Below are positions 9,023 through 18,719 of a DNA stretch of 64,000 nt, one piece after another (positions within the stretch are counted from its first letter, which is position 1; each line of letters opens with the position of its first letter). Below the pieces are notes generated by a model. It searched no databases. It saw only the letters and a program-made list of their open reading frames with translations, and was not told the DNA's origin. Position numbers and translations under genes: made by a program. The DNA lies in NCBI RefSeq assembly GCF_900478295.1, contig NZ_LS483488.1, positions 1,550,001 to 1,614,000 on the forward strand, given 5' to 3'. The stretch is from Helicobacter pylori NCTC 11637 = CCUG 17874 = ATCC 43504 = JCM 12093. Lineage in GTDB: Bacteria; Campylobacterota; Campylobacteria; Campylobacterales; Helicobacteraceae.

Positions 9023-10573
9023 ATGCTAGAAATCAAAAACTTGAACTGCGTTTTAAACGCGCATTTTTCGCTCCAAAACATCAATATTTCGTTAAATCCT
9101 AGCGAAAGGGTGGCGATCGTGGGCGAAAGCGGGAGCGGGAAAAGCTCTATCGCTAATCTCATCATGCGTTTAAACCCCAGATTCAAACCCCATAATGGCG
9201 AAGTGTTGTTTGAAACAACCAACCTTTTAAAAGAAAGCGAAGAATTTATGCAGCATTTAAGGGGTAATGCGATAGCCTACATCGCTCAAGACCCCCTATC
9301 CAGCCTAAACCCCTTGCATAAAATCGGCAAGCAAATGAGTGAAGCCTATTTTTTACACCATAAAAACGCTTCTCAAACGCTCCTTAAAGAAAAAGTTTTA
9401 AACGCCATGAAACAAGTTCAATTAGACGAAAAATTTTTGGATCGTTACCCTTATGAGTTGAGCGGAGGGCAGCGCCAAAGGGTGTGTATCGCTATGGGCA
9501 TTATTAATGCGCCCAAACTGCTCATTTGCGATGAGCCTACCACCGCATTAGATACGCAAATCCAAAACCAGATTTTAGACTTACTCAAGCAATTGAGCAC
9601 GGAAAAAAACATCGCCCTTTTATTCATTAGCCATGATTTAAAAGCGGTCAAACGCTTGGCTGATAGGGTTTATGTGTTAAAAAAAGGCGAGATCGTAGAA
9701 ACCAATTTGACTAAAGATCTTTTTAATGACCCTAAGCACGAATATTCAAAACTCTTGATTCAAGCTTCAAACTTGCCCGCTAAAAATTTAAAAGCGCTAG
9801 ACGAGACGCTTTTAGAAGTGAAGGATTTTAGCGTTTATTACTTGCAAAAACGCTTTTTTAGGCCTTCTTTAAAAAAGCCCCTTATCGCATCAGTCAATTT
9901 TTCCCTCAAAGCCAAAGAAAACATCGGCATCATTGGCGAAAGCGGGAGCGGGAAAAGCTCTCTAGCGTTGGGGCTTTTAAAACTCGCTTTAAACAGCGGG
10001 GAAGAAAAGATTTTAGGCCAAAGCGTGGGGCCTTTAAATTCTAAGGCGTTCAAACCCTACCGCAAGATTTTGCAAATGGTGTTTCAAGACCCTTACGCAT
10101 CATTAAACCCTCGCTTAAGCATTCAAAGCATTCTAACAGAGGCTTTGCGCTTTGCTTACCCTAAAGCTTCCAAAGAAGAATGGCACCATCTCGCAAAACT
10201 TTGTTTAGAAGAAGTGTGTTTAAACCCTGAATCGCTTAACTTTTACGCTTATGAGCTCAGTGGAGGGGAACGCCAAAGAGTAGCGATCGCTAGAGCGATT
10301 GCTTTAAAACCTAAAATCATTCTTTTAGATTAACCCACTTCTGCTTTAGATAAAAGCATTCAAAAAAGCGTGTTGGAATTGCTGTTAAATTTACAAGAAA
10401 AGCAGGATCTGAGCTATTTGTTTATCAGCCATGATTTAGATGTGATCAAAGCGTTTTGCGATAAGGTGTTAGTGATAAGTGAGGGGAAAGTCGTAGAAAC
10501 AGGCACTATTAAAGAGGTGTTTGACAACCCTAAGCACGCTTATACGAAGCGTTTATTAGAATCCAGGCTTTAA
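9023..10573 (+). pseudogene. oppD: oppD peptide ABC transporter double ATPase, interrupted by a stop
   Basis: Fused DppD-DppF-type ATPase that would be 516 residues. The first nucleotide-binding domain is complete: GESGSGKSS, AQDPLSSLNP, LSGGQRQR, CDEPTTALD and FISHDL. The second has GESGSGKSS, FQDPYASLNP and LSGGERQR but then reads LLD-stop-PTSALD: TAA at 10331-10333 replaces the Walker B glutamate codon, a single-base change from GAA. The rest (to 10573) remains in the same frame with an intact FISHDL H-loop. The truncated product (436 residues) would lack the second catalytic glutamate, so import through oppC is likely impaired. A sequencing error cannot be excluded. Start ATG at 9023, 10 bp after oppC. 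Confidence 0.9.
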
Positions 10574-10646
10574 AAAACTCTATTTTAAAAATTTATGCTT
10601 TTAGCGTTTTTAACCGCTTTTTTAATGAGCGTTATCTTTTAGCTTT

Positions 10647-11186
10647 CTACAAACAAAACAAAGAAACTTGATAGGGGGCTGTTTTTGAATAAGGGTAGTT
10701 GTCAATAAAGAATGAAAAGACTTTGGATTCTTCAGGCAAAATCTTTTCTTTAAAAGTTTTTTCATAGCTTTTTTTGACAAACCATTTAAACGCATGCTCT
10801 TCTACAAAATTGTGAGGGTTTTTAAGGACTTCTAGGCGTAAAACGCATTTGTTTAGAGTAAATTTGGAATGGTTTTTGACTCCCACTTGCAAAGAAAAGG
10901 CGTTGCTATAACTTAAAGGGTTAGCGTGTAAGATGCGTGTTTCTATGGGGTAAATCGCTTGAGTGAGTAAAACCTTCAAAACAAAAGGCATGCTCAAAAA
11001 CGCGCCCAAAAAAGCTGTTGTTGCTATATAGCTAGCTATGCGGTTTCTTAAAAGCAGAGCCAAAAGGAGCAAAACTGCGCAAAAAAGGATTAAAACGCTC
11101 GCTATTAAAACGCTAATTAAAGTCGCTTGGCTTAAAAAGCCCTTAAAAGACTCCAAAAAAGCTTGGATAAAGGCAAGAGATGCCAT
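10647..11186 (-). CDS. Small membrane protein (HP0249-type, DUF2393-like)
   Basis: A 179-residue protein with two hydrophobic segments near the N-terminus (about residues 20-47 and 52-75) and a C-terminal, probably periplasmic, beta-rich domain of about 100 residues with scattered conserved aromatic residues. It resembles the epsilonproteobacterial DUF2393 family; that assignment is from memory and tentative. It starts 6 bp after the SPFH protein gene and probably shares its transcript. No catalytic motif is visible and the function is unknown. It is convergent with oppD. Confidence 0.72.
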   Translation of the reverse strand: MASLAFIQAFLESFKGFLSQATLISVLIASVLILFCAVLLLLALLLRNRIASYIATTAFLGAFLSMPFVLKVLLTQAIYPIETRILHANPLSYSNAFSLQVGVKNHSKFTLNKCVLRLEVLKNPHNFVEEHAFKWFVKKSYEKTFKEKILPEESKVFSFFIDNYPYSKTAPYQVSLFCL

Positions 11187-11192
11187 GCGTTT

Positions 11193-12281
11193 TTAAGGCT
11201 CTTTACTCTCAGCAATACTAGATTTAACCTTACTTTTAGTGTCAATCCAAATATTAGGCACAGCCCCGCCTGGAGTGAGCATGATTTGAGCGTTGTTATT
11301 CGTTTTTAACGCTTCATTAAACTGGCCTTGAACTTCAATTTGGCGCAGTCTTAAAAGCTTGTCGCTCAAGCTTTGCGAAATGCTTAAATTGGCTTGAGAT
11401 TTTGCCTTAGCCTCAATCACGATCGCATCAGCCACGCCCTGAGCCTTAATCCTGTTAGCGTCCGCTTCCCCTTTAGCTAAAGCGGCTTGTTTTTGAGCTT
11501 CTTGCTTGGAGCGCTCCACCTCGTATTTCACCCTTTCTGATTCTTGGCGCGCGATTTGGACTTTTTCTATTTGCTCTTTAATCTTAGCGGGCAAGACGAT
11601 TTCTCTCAATTGGATAGAGCTTAATTCCACAGGGGTGTTGGGGAGCTTAGAAACTTCTTTATTGATACCGCTATTGATAAGAGCGGCGATTTCATTGCGT
11701 TTAATGGGTAAATCTTCAGCCGGATAGCGCCCCACGACAGATCGCACCACATCGCGCACCACAGGGTTGATGATCTTTTGCTCCCAAGACAAGCCATAAG
11801 TAGCGATCGTTTGGGGGGTGGTTTGAGGGTTTAGACGGTATTGCACGGTGAGTTCAATAGAAACAGTCAAACCCCTACTATCCATCACATTAATAGCGTC
11901 GTTTCTAAAAATCCCTTGGTTTTTACCCGCCACGCCCATGTCTTCGGTGCGTGAAAAATTGATATTCCTGATCCTTGTATCCACAATGAGGATGTCTTGA
12001 ATGATAGGCACAAAAAAGTGGATCCCTGGCTGTAAGGGGGTGGGTTCGTATTTCCCGGCGGTGATTTTAATGCCAATTTCTCCTGAGCTAATCACTTCAA
12101 AAGGCTTGGCCAAAAAAGCGATAACGCCTAAAAGGACAATGACAATTAAAACCGATAGTTTTTTAGAATTAAAAGAGTTAGACGGCGGGATGAAACGCCC
12201 CCCATTATTAGGCGTATTAGGCGTGGGGGTTTCTCTTTGAGAATTTTTCTTTTTTAAATGTTCGTTCAAATCAATGGGCAT
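11193..12281 (-). CDS. SPFH/band-7 (prohibitin/HflK-like) membrane protein
   Basis: A 362-residue protein with a proline/asparagine-rich cytoplasmic lead, one membrane segment (about residues 44-62), the SPFH domain (about 65-250, including SSGEIGIKI, GIHFFVPIIQ and RSVVGRYPAEDL) and an Ala/Glu/Lys-rich coiled coil (about 250-315) of the type that drives ring assembly. Family members organise membrane microdomains and regulate the FtsH protease. It corresponds to HP0248. It lies 20 bp downstream of the rhpA helicase gene on the same strand. Its precise partner in H. pylori is not established by this sequence. Confidence 0.88.
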   Translation of the reverse strand: MPIDLNEHLKKKNSQRETPTPNTPNNGGRFIPPSNSFNSKKLSVLIVIVLLGVIAFLAKPFEVISSGEIGIKITAGKYEPTPLQPGIHFFVPIIQDILIVDTRIRNINFSRTEDMGVAGKNQGIFRNDAINVMDSRGLTVSIELTVQYRLNPQTTPQTIATYGLSWEQKIINPVVRDVVRSVVGRYPAEDLPIKRNEIAALINSGINKEVSKLPNTPVELSSIQLREIVLPAKIKEQIEKVQIARQESERVKYEVERSKQEAQKQAALAKGEADANRIKAQGVADAIVIEAKAKSQANLSISQSLSDKLLRLRQIEVQGQFNEALKTNNNAQIMLTPGGAVPNIWIDTKSKVKSSIAESKEP

Positions 12282-12301
12282 GAATTTCCTTTTTAAATAT
12301 T

Positions 12302-13798
12302 TTAACGGCGTTTGGGTTTTTTAGAATAGTGGTTTGTTTTAGAGTGCCTGTCTCTGTGCTGACCCTTTTTGAAAGAACGCGCTCGCTCATGCTGGGGCGT
12401 TTTTTTGTTAGGGGTTTTTGGCGTTTTTTCTTTAGGGTTTTGAATCGCATCAATTTCTTGCTGGTTTAAACCAATTTTGCTGGTTTCAAACTGCAAACTC
12501 AAAAGTTTTAAAACCAATTGAGACGGCTCAAAAATTTCGGTAAGCTGTTCATAAAGGCTGATGATCCCTTCAGACACTTTAGCGTCATGCAAGGTTTTAA
12601 TGATCTGATTTTCGTTAATGGTGGGGATTTCAAAAAGTTCAATCTCTGAATCAATTTCTTTTTGCATGCGTAAAAGCTCTTTGTATTCTAAAGGGGTTAC
12701 TAAAGTGATCGCCATGCCTTTTTTGCCCGCTCGCCCGGTTCTCCCAATGCGATGGATATAGCTCTCGGTATTTAGGGGCAAGTGGTAATTGAACACATGG
12801 CTTACACCGCTAATGTCTAGCCCACGGCTCGCCACATCTGTAGCCACCAACACATCAGCGTCATTTTTTTTAAACGCCATGATAGAAGCGCGCCGATCCC
12901 TTTGATCCATATCCCCATGCAAAGCGGTGCTTTTGTAATTTTTAGAAGCAAGGAATTGGTGCAATTCATCAGCTTCTTTTTTAGTGCGCGTGAAAACAAT
13001 GCTCTTTTTGGGCGCTTGGGTGTCTAAAAGGCGCATGATCGCTTCGGCCCTCTCATGCTCATTGATCACATAAAAGCGTTGGGTGATGTCGGTGTTAGTG
13101 ATATTAGAAGGGGCGATATGGATTTTAATGGGGTTTTCTAAAATCTTATCCGCTAGTCTTTTAATCGGCTCTGGCATCGTGGCTGAAAAAAGCAAGATCT
13201 GCGCTTCGCTAGGGAGGTAGTCAAAAATCTCTTCAATATCGTCTAAAAACCCCATATCCAGCATTTCATCGCTTTCATCTAAAACGACCACTTTAGGCAC
13301 AAATTTATGGATGCGTTCGTTTTTTAAGTGATCGAGCAGTCTTCCTGGTGTAGCGATCATCACTTGGGGGTTTTTCTTAATGAATTCGCATTGTTTTTTA
13401 ACGCTCTGGCCTCCATACACGCACACGGTTTTAGTCCTGGTGTGTTTGCCCAATTTGAAAATCTCATCGCTAATTTGCATGGCCAATTCTCTGGTGGGCG
13501 TGATCACTAAGGCCTCTATGGTGTGGTTGTTTTTAAGGTTGTTGATAATGGGCAGAGCGAAAGCGGCGGTTTTTCCTGTGCCTGTTTGGGCTTGCGCGAT
13601 GACATCTCGGCCTTGCAAAACAGCCGGAATGGCCTTTTCTTGAATGGGGCTTGGGGAAGTGAAACCGGCTTCATAAACGGATTTTAAAACCGATTCTTTT
13701 AAGCCCAAATCATTAAAACTCGGCTTATGATAAGCGTCATCATCAATTTCTGTAGGGAGTGGTGGTTGATTAAATTCCATGGGAGATTCATACCTCAA
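12302..13798 (-). CDS. rhpA: DEAD-box RNA helicase RhpA
   Basis: ATP-dependent RNA helicase, the only DEAD-box helicase described in H. pylori, where RhpA works with RNase J in the RNA degradosome. The 498-residue protein shows the Q motif (FNDLGL...PSPIQ), Walker A AQTGTGKT, PTRELA, motif II, SAT, and motif VI HRIGRTGRAGKKG, followed by a basic Lys/Arg/His-rich tail that likely binds RNA. Motif II reads DESD instead of DEAD; the fourth residue is kept, so activity is expected. It is divergent from flgI across 170 bp and leads a group with the SPFH gene and HP0249-type gene. Confidence 0.95.
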   Translation of the reverse strand: MRYESPMEFNQPPLPTEIDDDAYHKPSFNDLGLKESVLKSVYEAGFTSPSPIQEKAIPAVLQGRDVIAQAQTGTGKTAAFALPIINNLKNNHTIEALVITPTRELAMQISDEIFKLGKHTRTKTVCVYGGQSVKKQCEFIKKNPQVMIATPGRLLDHLKNERIHKFVPKVVVLDESDEMLDMGFLDDIEEIFDYLPSEAQILLFSATMPEPIKRLADKILENPIKIHIAPSNITNTDITQRFYVINEHERAEAIMRLLDTQAPKKSIVFTRTKKEADELHQFLASKNYKSTALHGDMDQRDRRASIMAFKKNDADVLVATDVASRGLDISGVSHVFNYHLPLNTESYIHRIGRTGRAGKKGMAITLVTPLEYKELLRMQKEIDSEIELFEIPTINENQIIKTLHDAKVSEGIISLYEQLTEIFEPSQLVLKLLSLQFETSKIGLNQQEIDAIQNPKEKTPKTPNKKTPQHERARSFKKGQHRDRHSKTNHYSKKPKRR

Positions 13799-13924
13799 TT
13801 TAATTTGAAACTTTATAAAAAGCTAATAAAAGGCTAAAATTAAAATCTTTGATTTAAAGTTTATAAGATTTTTGAGTATAGCATAAAAATACGCTCAATT
13901 AGGTTTAAAGTTTTTATAAAAGGC

Positions 13925-13935
13925 TTATGCTAAAA
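13925..13935 (+). promoter_or_regulatory. Possible extended -10 promoter of flgI
   Basis: The sequence TATGCTAAAAT, about 34 bases before the flgI TTG start, matches the extended -10 form common in H. pylori sigma-80 promoters. No sigma-54 or sigma-28 flagellar promoter motif was recognised in the 170-bp rhpA-flgI interval. Confidence 0.5.
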
Positions 13936-13968
13936 TAATTAGAATTTAGGGAATAAGAAAGGGTTTGA

Positions 13969-14997
13969 TTGAAACGGGTGTTTTTATGGCTTATTTTTGT
14001 ATTAGCCTTCCACAAGCTTTTGGCCGAAAAAATAGGCGATATAGCGAGCGTGGTAGGCGTAAGGGATAACCAGCTGATTGGTTATGGGCTTGTGATTGGC
14101 TTGAATGGCACAGGGGATAAATCCGGCTCAAAATTCACCATGCAATCCATTTCTAACATGCTAGAGAGCGTGAATGTTAAGATCTCTGCAGACGATATTA
14201 AATCTAAAAATGTCGCTGCCGTGATGATTACAGCCTCCTTACCCCCCTTTGCAAGACAGGGCGATAAAATTGATATTCAAATTTCTTCTATTGGGGATGC
14301 AAAATCCATTCAAGGAGGGACTTTGGTGATGACCCCTTTAAATGCGGTAGATGGGAATATTTACGCCCTCGCTCAAGGGGCTATCACTTCGGGCAATTCT
14401 AATAACTTGCTCTCAGCCAATATCATCAATGGGGCGACTATTGAAAGGGAAGTTTCGTATGATTTGTTCCATAAAAACGCCATGGTTTTAAGCCTAAAAA
14501 ACCCCAATTTTAAAAACGCTATCCAAGTGCAAAACACTTTAAATAAGGTGTTTGGCAATAAAGTAGCCATAGCGTTAGATCCAAAAACCATTCAAATCAC
14601 TCGCCCAGAGCGTTTTTCTATGGTGGAGTTTTTAGCCTTAGTGCAAGAAATCCCTATTAATTACAGCGCGAAAAATAAGATCATTGTAGATGAAAAATCA
14701 GGCACGATCGTTTCAGGAGTGGATATAATGGTGCATCCTATAGTGGTTACAAGCCAAGACATCACGCTGAAAATCACTAAAGAGCCTTTAAACAATTCTA
14801 AAAACACGCAGGATTTAGACAACAACATGTCCTTAGACGCCGCTCATAACACGCTGAGTTCTAACGGGAAAAACATCACCATTGCCGGGGTGGTGAAAGC
14901 CTTACAAAAAATTGGCGTGAGCGCTAAGGGGATGGTTTCAATCTTGCAAGCCCTAAAAAAAAGCGGCGCGATTAGCGCTGAAATGGAGATACTATGA
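13969..14997 (+). CDS. flgI: Flagellar P-ring protein FlgI
   Basis: Builds the periplasmic P ring around the flagellar rod. The 342-residue protein has a cleavable signal peptide (about residues 1-19) followed at once by the family N-terminus [20 protein letters not shown] and the [10 protein letters not shown] segment; the C-terminal Val/Ile-rich region and [14 protein letters not shown] are also typical. The start is TTG, preceded by AAGAAAGGG; there is no ATG upstream in frame. It overlaps the next gene by 4 bp (ATGATAA), so P ring, rod-binding protein and the FlgS kinase are read as one unit. Confidence 0.96.
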   Translation: MKRVFLWLIFVLAFHKLLAEKIGDIASVVGVRDNQLIGYGLVIGLNGTGDKSGSKFTMQSISNMLESVNVKISADDIKSKNVAAVMITASLPPFARQGDKIDIQISSIGDAKSIQGGTLVMTPLNAVDGNIYALAQGAITSGNSNNLLSANIINGATIEREVSYDLFHKNAMVLSLKNPNFKNAIQVQNTLNKVFGNKVAIALDPKTIQITRPERFSMVEFLALVQEIPINYSAKNKIIVDEKSGTIVSGVDIMVHPIVVTSQDITLKITKEPLNNSKNTQDLDNNMSLDAAHNTLSSNGKNITIAGVVKALQKIGVSAKGMVSILQALKKSGAISAEMEIL

Positions 14998-15311
14998 TAA
15001 ACAACAATAAAGCCATGCTAGAACAATACAATGTTTCTAAATTAGCGAGCGAAGAGAAATTAAAAGCGCTAGCTCAAAATAAAAACGACAAGCTCCTCAA
15101 AGAACAAACCGATTCTTTTGAAGCACTGCTTTTAAAATTCATGCTGGATAGCGCTATGAAAATGGATAACCCTTTGTATCCTAAAGCCCCAGGCGATGAG
15201 ATTTACACTTCCATGTATAAGGACACCCTTTCTAAAGAATTGAGCGGGAATTTTGGCTATAGCGAAATGCTGTTTAATTTCTTAAAAGAGCAAGAAAAAC
15301 AAAAACCATGA
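14994..15311 (+). CDS. Rod-binding protein, FlgJ N-terminal domain type
   Basis: A 105-residue protein that aligns with the rod-binding domain of Flg[21 protein letters not shown] followed by an [15 protein letters not shown] segment. The peptidoglycan hydrolase half of enterobacterial FlgJ is absent, as is usual in epsilonproteobacteria, where rod-binding and muramidase functions are separate. It acts in the periplasm as a cap for rod assembly, although no classical signal peptide is seen, consistent with flagellar export. It overlaps flgI by 4 bp and flgS by 4 bp. It corresponds to HP0245. Confidence 0.85.
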   Translation: MINNNKAMLEQYNVSKLASEEKLKALAQNKNDKLLKEQTDSFEALLLKFMLDSAMKMDNPLYPKAPGDEIYTSMYKDTLSKELSGNFGYSEMLFNFLKEQEKQKP

Positions 15312-16453
15312 AAAAATCCAAGCGCTTAAAACGCCCTTATTTAAAGCGTTCCCATTTGAAACACTCTGATAAGGCTTCTTCTTTCAAGGGGTTGTTAAAA
15401 AAAGAGGATAATGTGATTTCATTAGAGAATTTTAAACCCAAAGAGAGCGAAGATTTATTAGAAAATTTTTCCAACAAAAAAGACATGCAAGAATTGCTAG
15501 GGCTTTTAAACCAATTTATTTTGCAAAGCTACAAGGTAGAAAAAGAATTTAAGGATTATAAAGCCCTTTATGAATGGGTCATAGAGATTTTACCGCAAGC
15601 CATTTGGGTGATGAATGAAAACGGGAGCTTTTTTTATAAGAATTCTTTAGCCAATCAAAGCCATGAGGTGTTCAATAAGGCTAAATTAGAAAATTTTAAC
15701 ACTGAAATTGAACATGAAAATAAAAGCTATTTAGTCCAGCAAAACAGCATTCAAGGCAAGCAAATCATCACCGCAACCGATATTAGCGCTCAAAAACGCC
15801 AAGAGCGGCTCGCTTCTATGGGGAAAATCTCAGCGCATTTAGCCCATGAGATCAGAAACCCTGTAGGCTCTATCTCTCTTTTAGCTTCAGTGTTATTAAA
15901 GCATGCGAACGAAAAGACTAAGCCCATTGTTGTAGAATTGCAAAAAGCTTTATGGCGCGTGGAAAGAATCATTAAAGCCACCTTGCTTTTTTCTAAAGGC
16001 ATTCAAGCCAACCGCACCAAGCAAAGTTTAAAAACGCTAGAAAGCGATCTCAAAGAAGCCCTAAATTGCTACACTTACTCCAAAGACATTGATTTTCTTT
16101 TTAATTTTAGCGATGAAGAAGGGTTTTTTGACTTTGATTTAATGGGGATTGTGTTGCAAAATTTCTTGTATAACGCTATTGATGCGATTGAAGCCTTAGA
16201 AGAAAGCGAGCAGGGGCAGGTGAAGATTGAAGCGTTCATTCAAAATGAATTTATCGTCTTCACCATTATTGATAATGGCAAGGAAGTGGAAAACAAAAGC
16301 GCTTTATTTGAGCCTTTTGAAACCACCAAATTAAAGGGTAACGGCTTAGGGTTAGCCCTGTCTTTACAAGTGGTTAAAGCCCATGAAGGGAGCATTGCGC
16401 TATTAGAAAATCAAGAAAAAACCTTTGAAATTAAGATTCTTAACGCTTCTTAA
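15308..16453 (+). CDS. flgS: Flagellar sensor histidine kinase FlgS
   Basis: Cytoplasmic kinase that phosphorylates FlgR to activate sigma-54-dependent flagellar genes. The 381-residue protein has no membrane segment. It has a basic lead (residues 1-35), a PAS-like region around residues 85-160, an H-box with phospho-acceptor His180 ([10 protein letters not shown]), an N box (LYNAIDAIE) and a G box ([11 protein letters not shown]). Its overlap with the FlgJ-type gene, itself overlapping flgI, couples the kinase to P-ring genes, which fits control of the flagellar cascade by basal-body assembly. It corresponds to HP0244. Confidence 0.94.
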   Translation: MKKSKRLKRPYLKRSHLKHSDKASSFKGLLKKEDNVISLENFKPKESEDLLENFSNKKDMQELLGLLNQFILQSYKVEKEFKDYKALYEWVIEILPQAIWVMNENGSFFYKNSLANQSHEVFNKAKLENFNTEIEHENKSYLVQQNSIQGKQIITATDISAQKRQERLASMGKISAHLAHEIRNPVGSISLLASVLLKHANEKTKPIVVELQKALWRVERIIKATLLFSKGIQANRTKQSLKTLESDLKEALNCYTYSKDIDFLFNFSDEEGFFDFDLMGIVLQNFLYNAIDAIEALEESEQGQVKIEAFIQNEFIVFTIIDNGKEVENKSALFEPFETTKLKGNGLGLALSLQVVKAHEGSIALLENQEKTFEIKILNAS

Positions 16454-16547
16454 TTTGGATAACTATCCCCCTTAAAAATGAGTTTTACGATAAAACAAAA
16501 TTTTAAAAAGATTAAAGAATATTAAATTGAATAGGGTTTATCAATAT

Positions 16548-16598
16548 TTGACAAAAATAAGACAAAAAAATTTTTCATTAACTCTTTTAGTGTAGGAT
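16548..16598 (+). promoter_or_regulatory. napA: napA promoter region
   Basis: A -10 like TAGGAT at 16593-16598 lies about 60 bases before the napA start, in a very AT-rich 200-bp gap after flgS. A TTGACA-like motif near 16548 is too far (about 40 bases) to act as its -35. Iron-dependent control of napA through Fur is reported in H. pylori, and the AT-rich stretch could hold such an operator, but I cannot define a box with confidence. Confidence 0.4.
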
Positions 16599-16658
16599 AG
16601 CAATCAAGGTTTTTATGAAAATAAAAGCCTAAAACATTTTATAAAAAAAGGACTTTTG

Positions 16659-17093
16659 ATGAAAACATTTGAAATTTTAAAACATTTGCAAGCGGATGCG
16701 ATCGTGTTATTTATGAAAGTGCATAACTTCCATTGGAATGTGAAAGGCACCGATTTTTTCACTGTGCATAAAGCCACTGAAGAAATTTATGAAGAATTTG
16801 CGGACATGTTTGATGATCTCGCTGAAAGGATTGTTCAATTAGGACACCACCCCTTAGTCACTTTATCCGAAGCGCTCAAACTCACTCGCGTCAAAGAAGA
16901 AACTAAAACAAGCTTCCACTCTAAAGACATCTTTAAAGAAATTCTAGGCGATTACAAACACCTAGAAAAAGAATTTAAAGAGCTCTCTAACACCGCTGAA
17001 AAAGAAGGCGATAAAGTAACCGTAACTTATGCGGACGATCAATTAGCCAAGTTGCAAAAATCCATTTGGATGCTAGAAGCCCATTTAGCTTAA
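16659..17093 (+). CDS. napA: Neutrophil-activating protein NapA (Dps family)
   Basis: A 144-residue Dps-type mini-ferritin that forms dodecamers, stores iron, protects DNA from oxidative stress and, when released, activates neutrophils. The inter-subunit ferroxidase ligands are all present: His25, His37, Asp52 and Glu56, with Trp26 beside them (motif HNFHWNVKG). I chose ATG at 16659, 6 bases after AAAAAAGGA; the TTG one codon upstream is an artefact. It has its own promoter region and is followed closely by the HP0242-type gene. Confidence 0.98.
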   Translation: MKTFEILKHLQADAIVLFMKVHNFHWNVKGTDFFTVHKATEEIYEEFADMFDDLAERIVQLGHHPLVTLSEALKLTRVKEETKTSFHSKDIFKEILGDYKHLEKEFKELSNTAEKEGDKVTVTYADDQLAKLQKSIWMLEAHLA

Positions 17094-17113
17094 ACTCCCC
17101 AAAAGAAGCCAGC

Positions 17114-17398
17114 ATGAGAGATTACAGCGAGCTTGAAATTTTTGAGGGAAACCCCTTAGACAAGTGGAATGATATTATTTTTCATGCGAGTAAAAAGCTT
17201 TCTAAAAAAGAGCTAGAGAGGCTTTTAGAGCTTCTGGCTCTCTTGGAAACCTTTATAGAAAAAGAAGACTTAGAAGAAAAGTTTGAATCTTTCGCTAAAG
17301 CTTTAAGAATGGATGAAGAGTTGCAACAAAAAATAGAGAGCAGGAAAACAGACATTGTGATCCAATCCATGGCGAATATTCTCAGCGGGAATGAATGA
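17114..17398 (+). CDS. Small helical protein, HP0242-type knotted dimer
   Basis: A 94-residue acidic, leucine-rich, all-helical protein with no signal peptide. ATG at 17114 follows AAGAAG and is preferred to longer in-frame possibilities that run into napA. By position and sequence character it is HP0242, whose crystal structure is known as an intertwined, pseudo-knotted homodimer used as the parent for a designed knotted protein. The cellular function is not known. It starts 20 bp after napA and overlaps the next gene by 8 bp. Confidence 0.82.
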   Translation: MRDYSELEIFEGNPLDKWNDIIFHASKKLSKKELERLLELLALLETFIEKEDLEEKFESFAKALRMDEELQQKIESRKTDIVIQSMANILSGNE

Positions 17399-17786
17399 GC
17401 TTATCCGCTATGGCTTGATATTCCTCTTTTTTTTAAAGGCGTTTGGGCTTGATTATGGGATAGATAAAACGCTAGAATTAAAAAAAGATGAAGTGTTTAA
17501 AGCGATCATCAAAGACACTTCAAATGGACAAACCAAAGAAATCACACTCTATTGGACGCTATATGCAAATAAAGGTTTAGTCATCAACATGCGTTTTAAC
17601 CATTTCCCTTACCAGTTTATTTTATACACCGATCATGCGAGAAACACCTATAACCTCAAAGTTTTTGAAGAAAAATTTTCTTCTGACAGCACTCTGTCGC
17701 TTGTGTTTAAAGATTTCAAAGAAGATAAAGCCGCTTTAAGGCTTTTAGCCCTTATGCCCCTTGTTTTTTCTCCTAAAGAGCCTTAA
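17391..17786 (+). CDS. Exported hypothetical protein (HP0241-type)
   Basis: A 131-residue protein with a hydrophobic signal-like N-terminus (about residues 6-18, ending near AFGLD) and a beta-rich mature part of about 110 residues with no cysteine. No conserved domain is recognised. It overlaps the HP0242-type gene by 8 bp and ends 9 bp before the prenyl synthase gene, so it is probably part of the same transcript. Function unknown; a periplasmic location is inferred from the signal peptide. Confidence 0.72.
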   Translation: MNELIRYGLIFLFFLKAFGLDYGIDKTLELKKDEVFKAIIKDTSNGQTKEITLYWTLYANKGLVINMRFNHFPYQFILYTDHARNTYNLKVFEEKFSSDSTLSLVFKDFKEDKAALRLLALMPLVFSPKEP

Positions 17787-17795
17787 GGAATTTGC

Positions 17796-18719
17796 ATGCA
17801 AGAAAAACAACTTCAAGCCATTCAAAATAAGATCGCTTCTTGGATCAAAGAAATTGAAAGCGGCTTTATAGATGAATTGTTTTCTAAGATTGGCCCTTCA
17901 AAAATGTTGCGCTCTAAACTCATGCTCGCTTTGTTAGACGAAAAAACAGACACTATTTTATTAGATAAAGCCTTCAATTTGTGCGCGATTGTAGAAATGA
18001 TACAGACCGCTTCTTTATTGCATGATGATGTGATTGACAAGGCGACCATGCGCCGAAAACTCCCCAGCATTAACGCTCTTTTTGGTAATTTTAACGCCGT
18101 GATGCTTGGAGATGTGTTTTATTCTAAAGCCTTTTTTGAACTATCCAAAATGGGTGAATCCATCGCCAAAGCCCTCTCTAATGCGGTTTTAAGGCTCTCT
18201 AGGGGCGAGATTGAAGATGTGTTTGTGGGGGAAAGTTTTAATAGCGACAAACAAAAATACTGGTGCATTTTAGAAGACAAGACCGCTCATTTCATAGAAG
18301 CAAGTTTAAAAAGCATGGCGATTCTTTTAAATAAAGACGCCAAAATATATGCGGATTTTGGATTAAATTTTGGCATGGCGTTTCAAATCATTGATGATTT
18401 ATTAGACATCACTCAAGACGCCAACACTCTAGGTAAGCCCAATTTTAGCGATTTTAAAGAAGGCAAGACCACTTTACCCTACTTGCTTTTATATGAAAAA
18501 TTAAATCAGCGCGATCAAGGGCTTTTGATTTCTTATTTCAAACAAGATAGTCATGAAATCATAGAATGGACTAAGGAAAAATTCAAGCAATATGGTATCA
18601 TAGAAGAAACCCTTAAGATCGCTCAGGTTTATTCTAAAAAGGCCCTTGAAACCATTAAAGGGGAAAACAATTTGATTTTAGAAAAACTAGCACAAGATGT
18701 CATTTATAGGACTTTTTAA
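17796..18719 (+). CDS. ispB: Polyprenyl (octaprenyl-type) diphosphate synthase
   Basis: Trans-prenyltransferase that elongates farnesyl diphosphate with isopentenyl diphosphate to make the side chain of menaquinone. Both Asp-rich motifs are present: HDDVID (first Asp at residue 77) followed by RRK, and FQIIDDLLD. Length 307 residues fits the long-chain family. H. pylori mainly makes menaquinone-6, so the in vivo chain length cannot be read from the motif alone. Its stop overlaps the hemA start by 1 bp. The prenyltransferase that uses its product may be the UbiA-type gene at 49.8-50.7 kb. Confidence 0.92.
   Translation: MQEKQLQAIQNKIASWIKEIESGFIDELFSKIGPSKMLRSKLMLALLDEKTDTILLDKAFNLCAIVEMIQTASLLHDDVIDKATMRRKLPSINALFGNFNAVMLGDVFYSKAFFELSKMGESIAKALSNAVLRLSRGEIEDVFVGESFNSDKQKYWCILEDKTAHFIEASLKSMAILLNKDAKIYADFGLNFGMAFQIIDDLLDITQDANTLGKPNFSDFKEGKTTLPYLLLYEKLNQRDQGLLISYFKQDSHEIIEWTKEKFKQYGIIEETLKIAQVYSKKALETIKGENNLILEKLAQDVIYRTF

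Noticed and set aside
10370..10573. Separate small ABC ATPase gene after oppD
   Set aside because: It is the in-frame remainder of oppD after the stop codon, not an independent gene.
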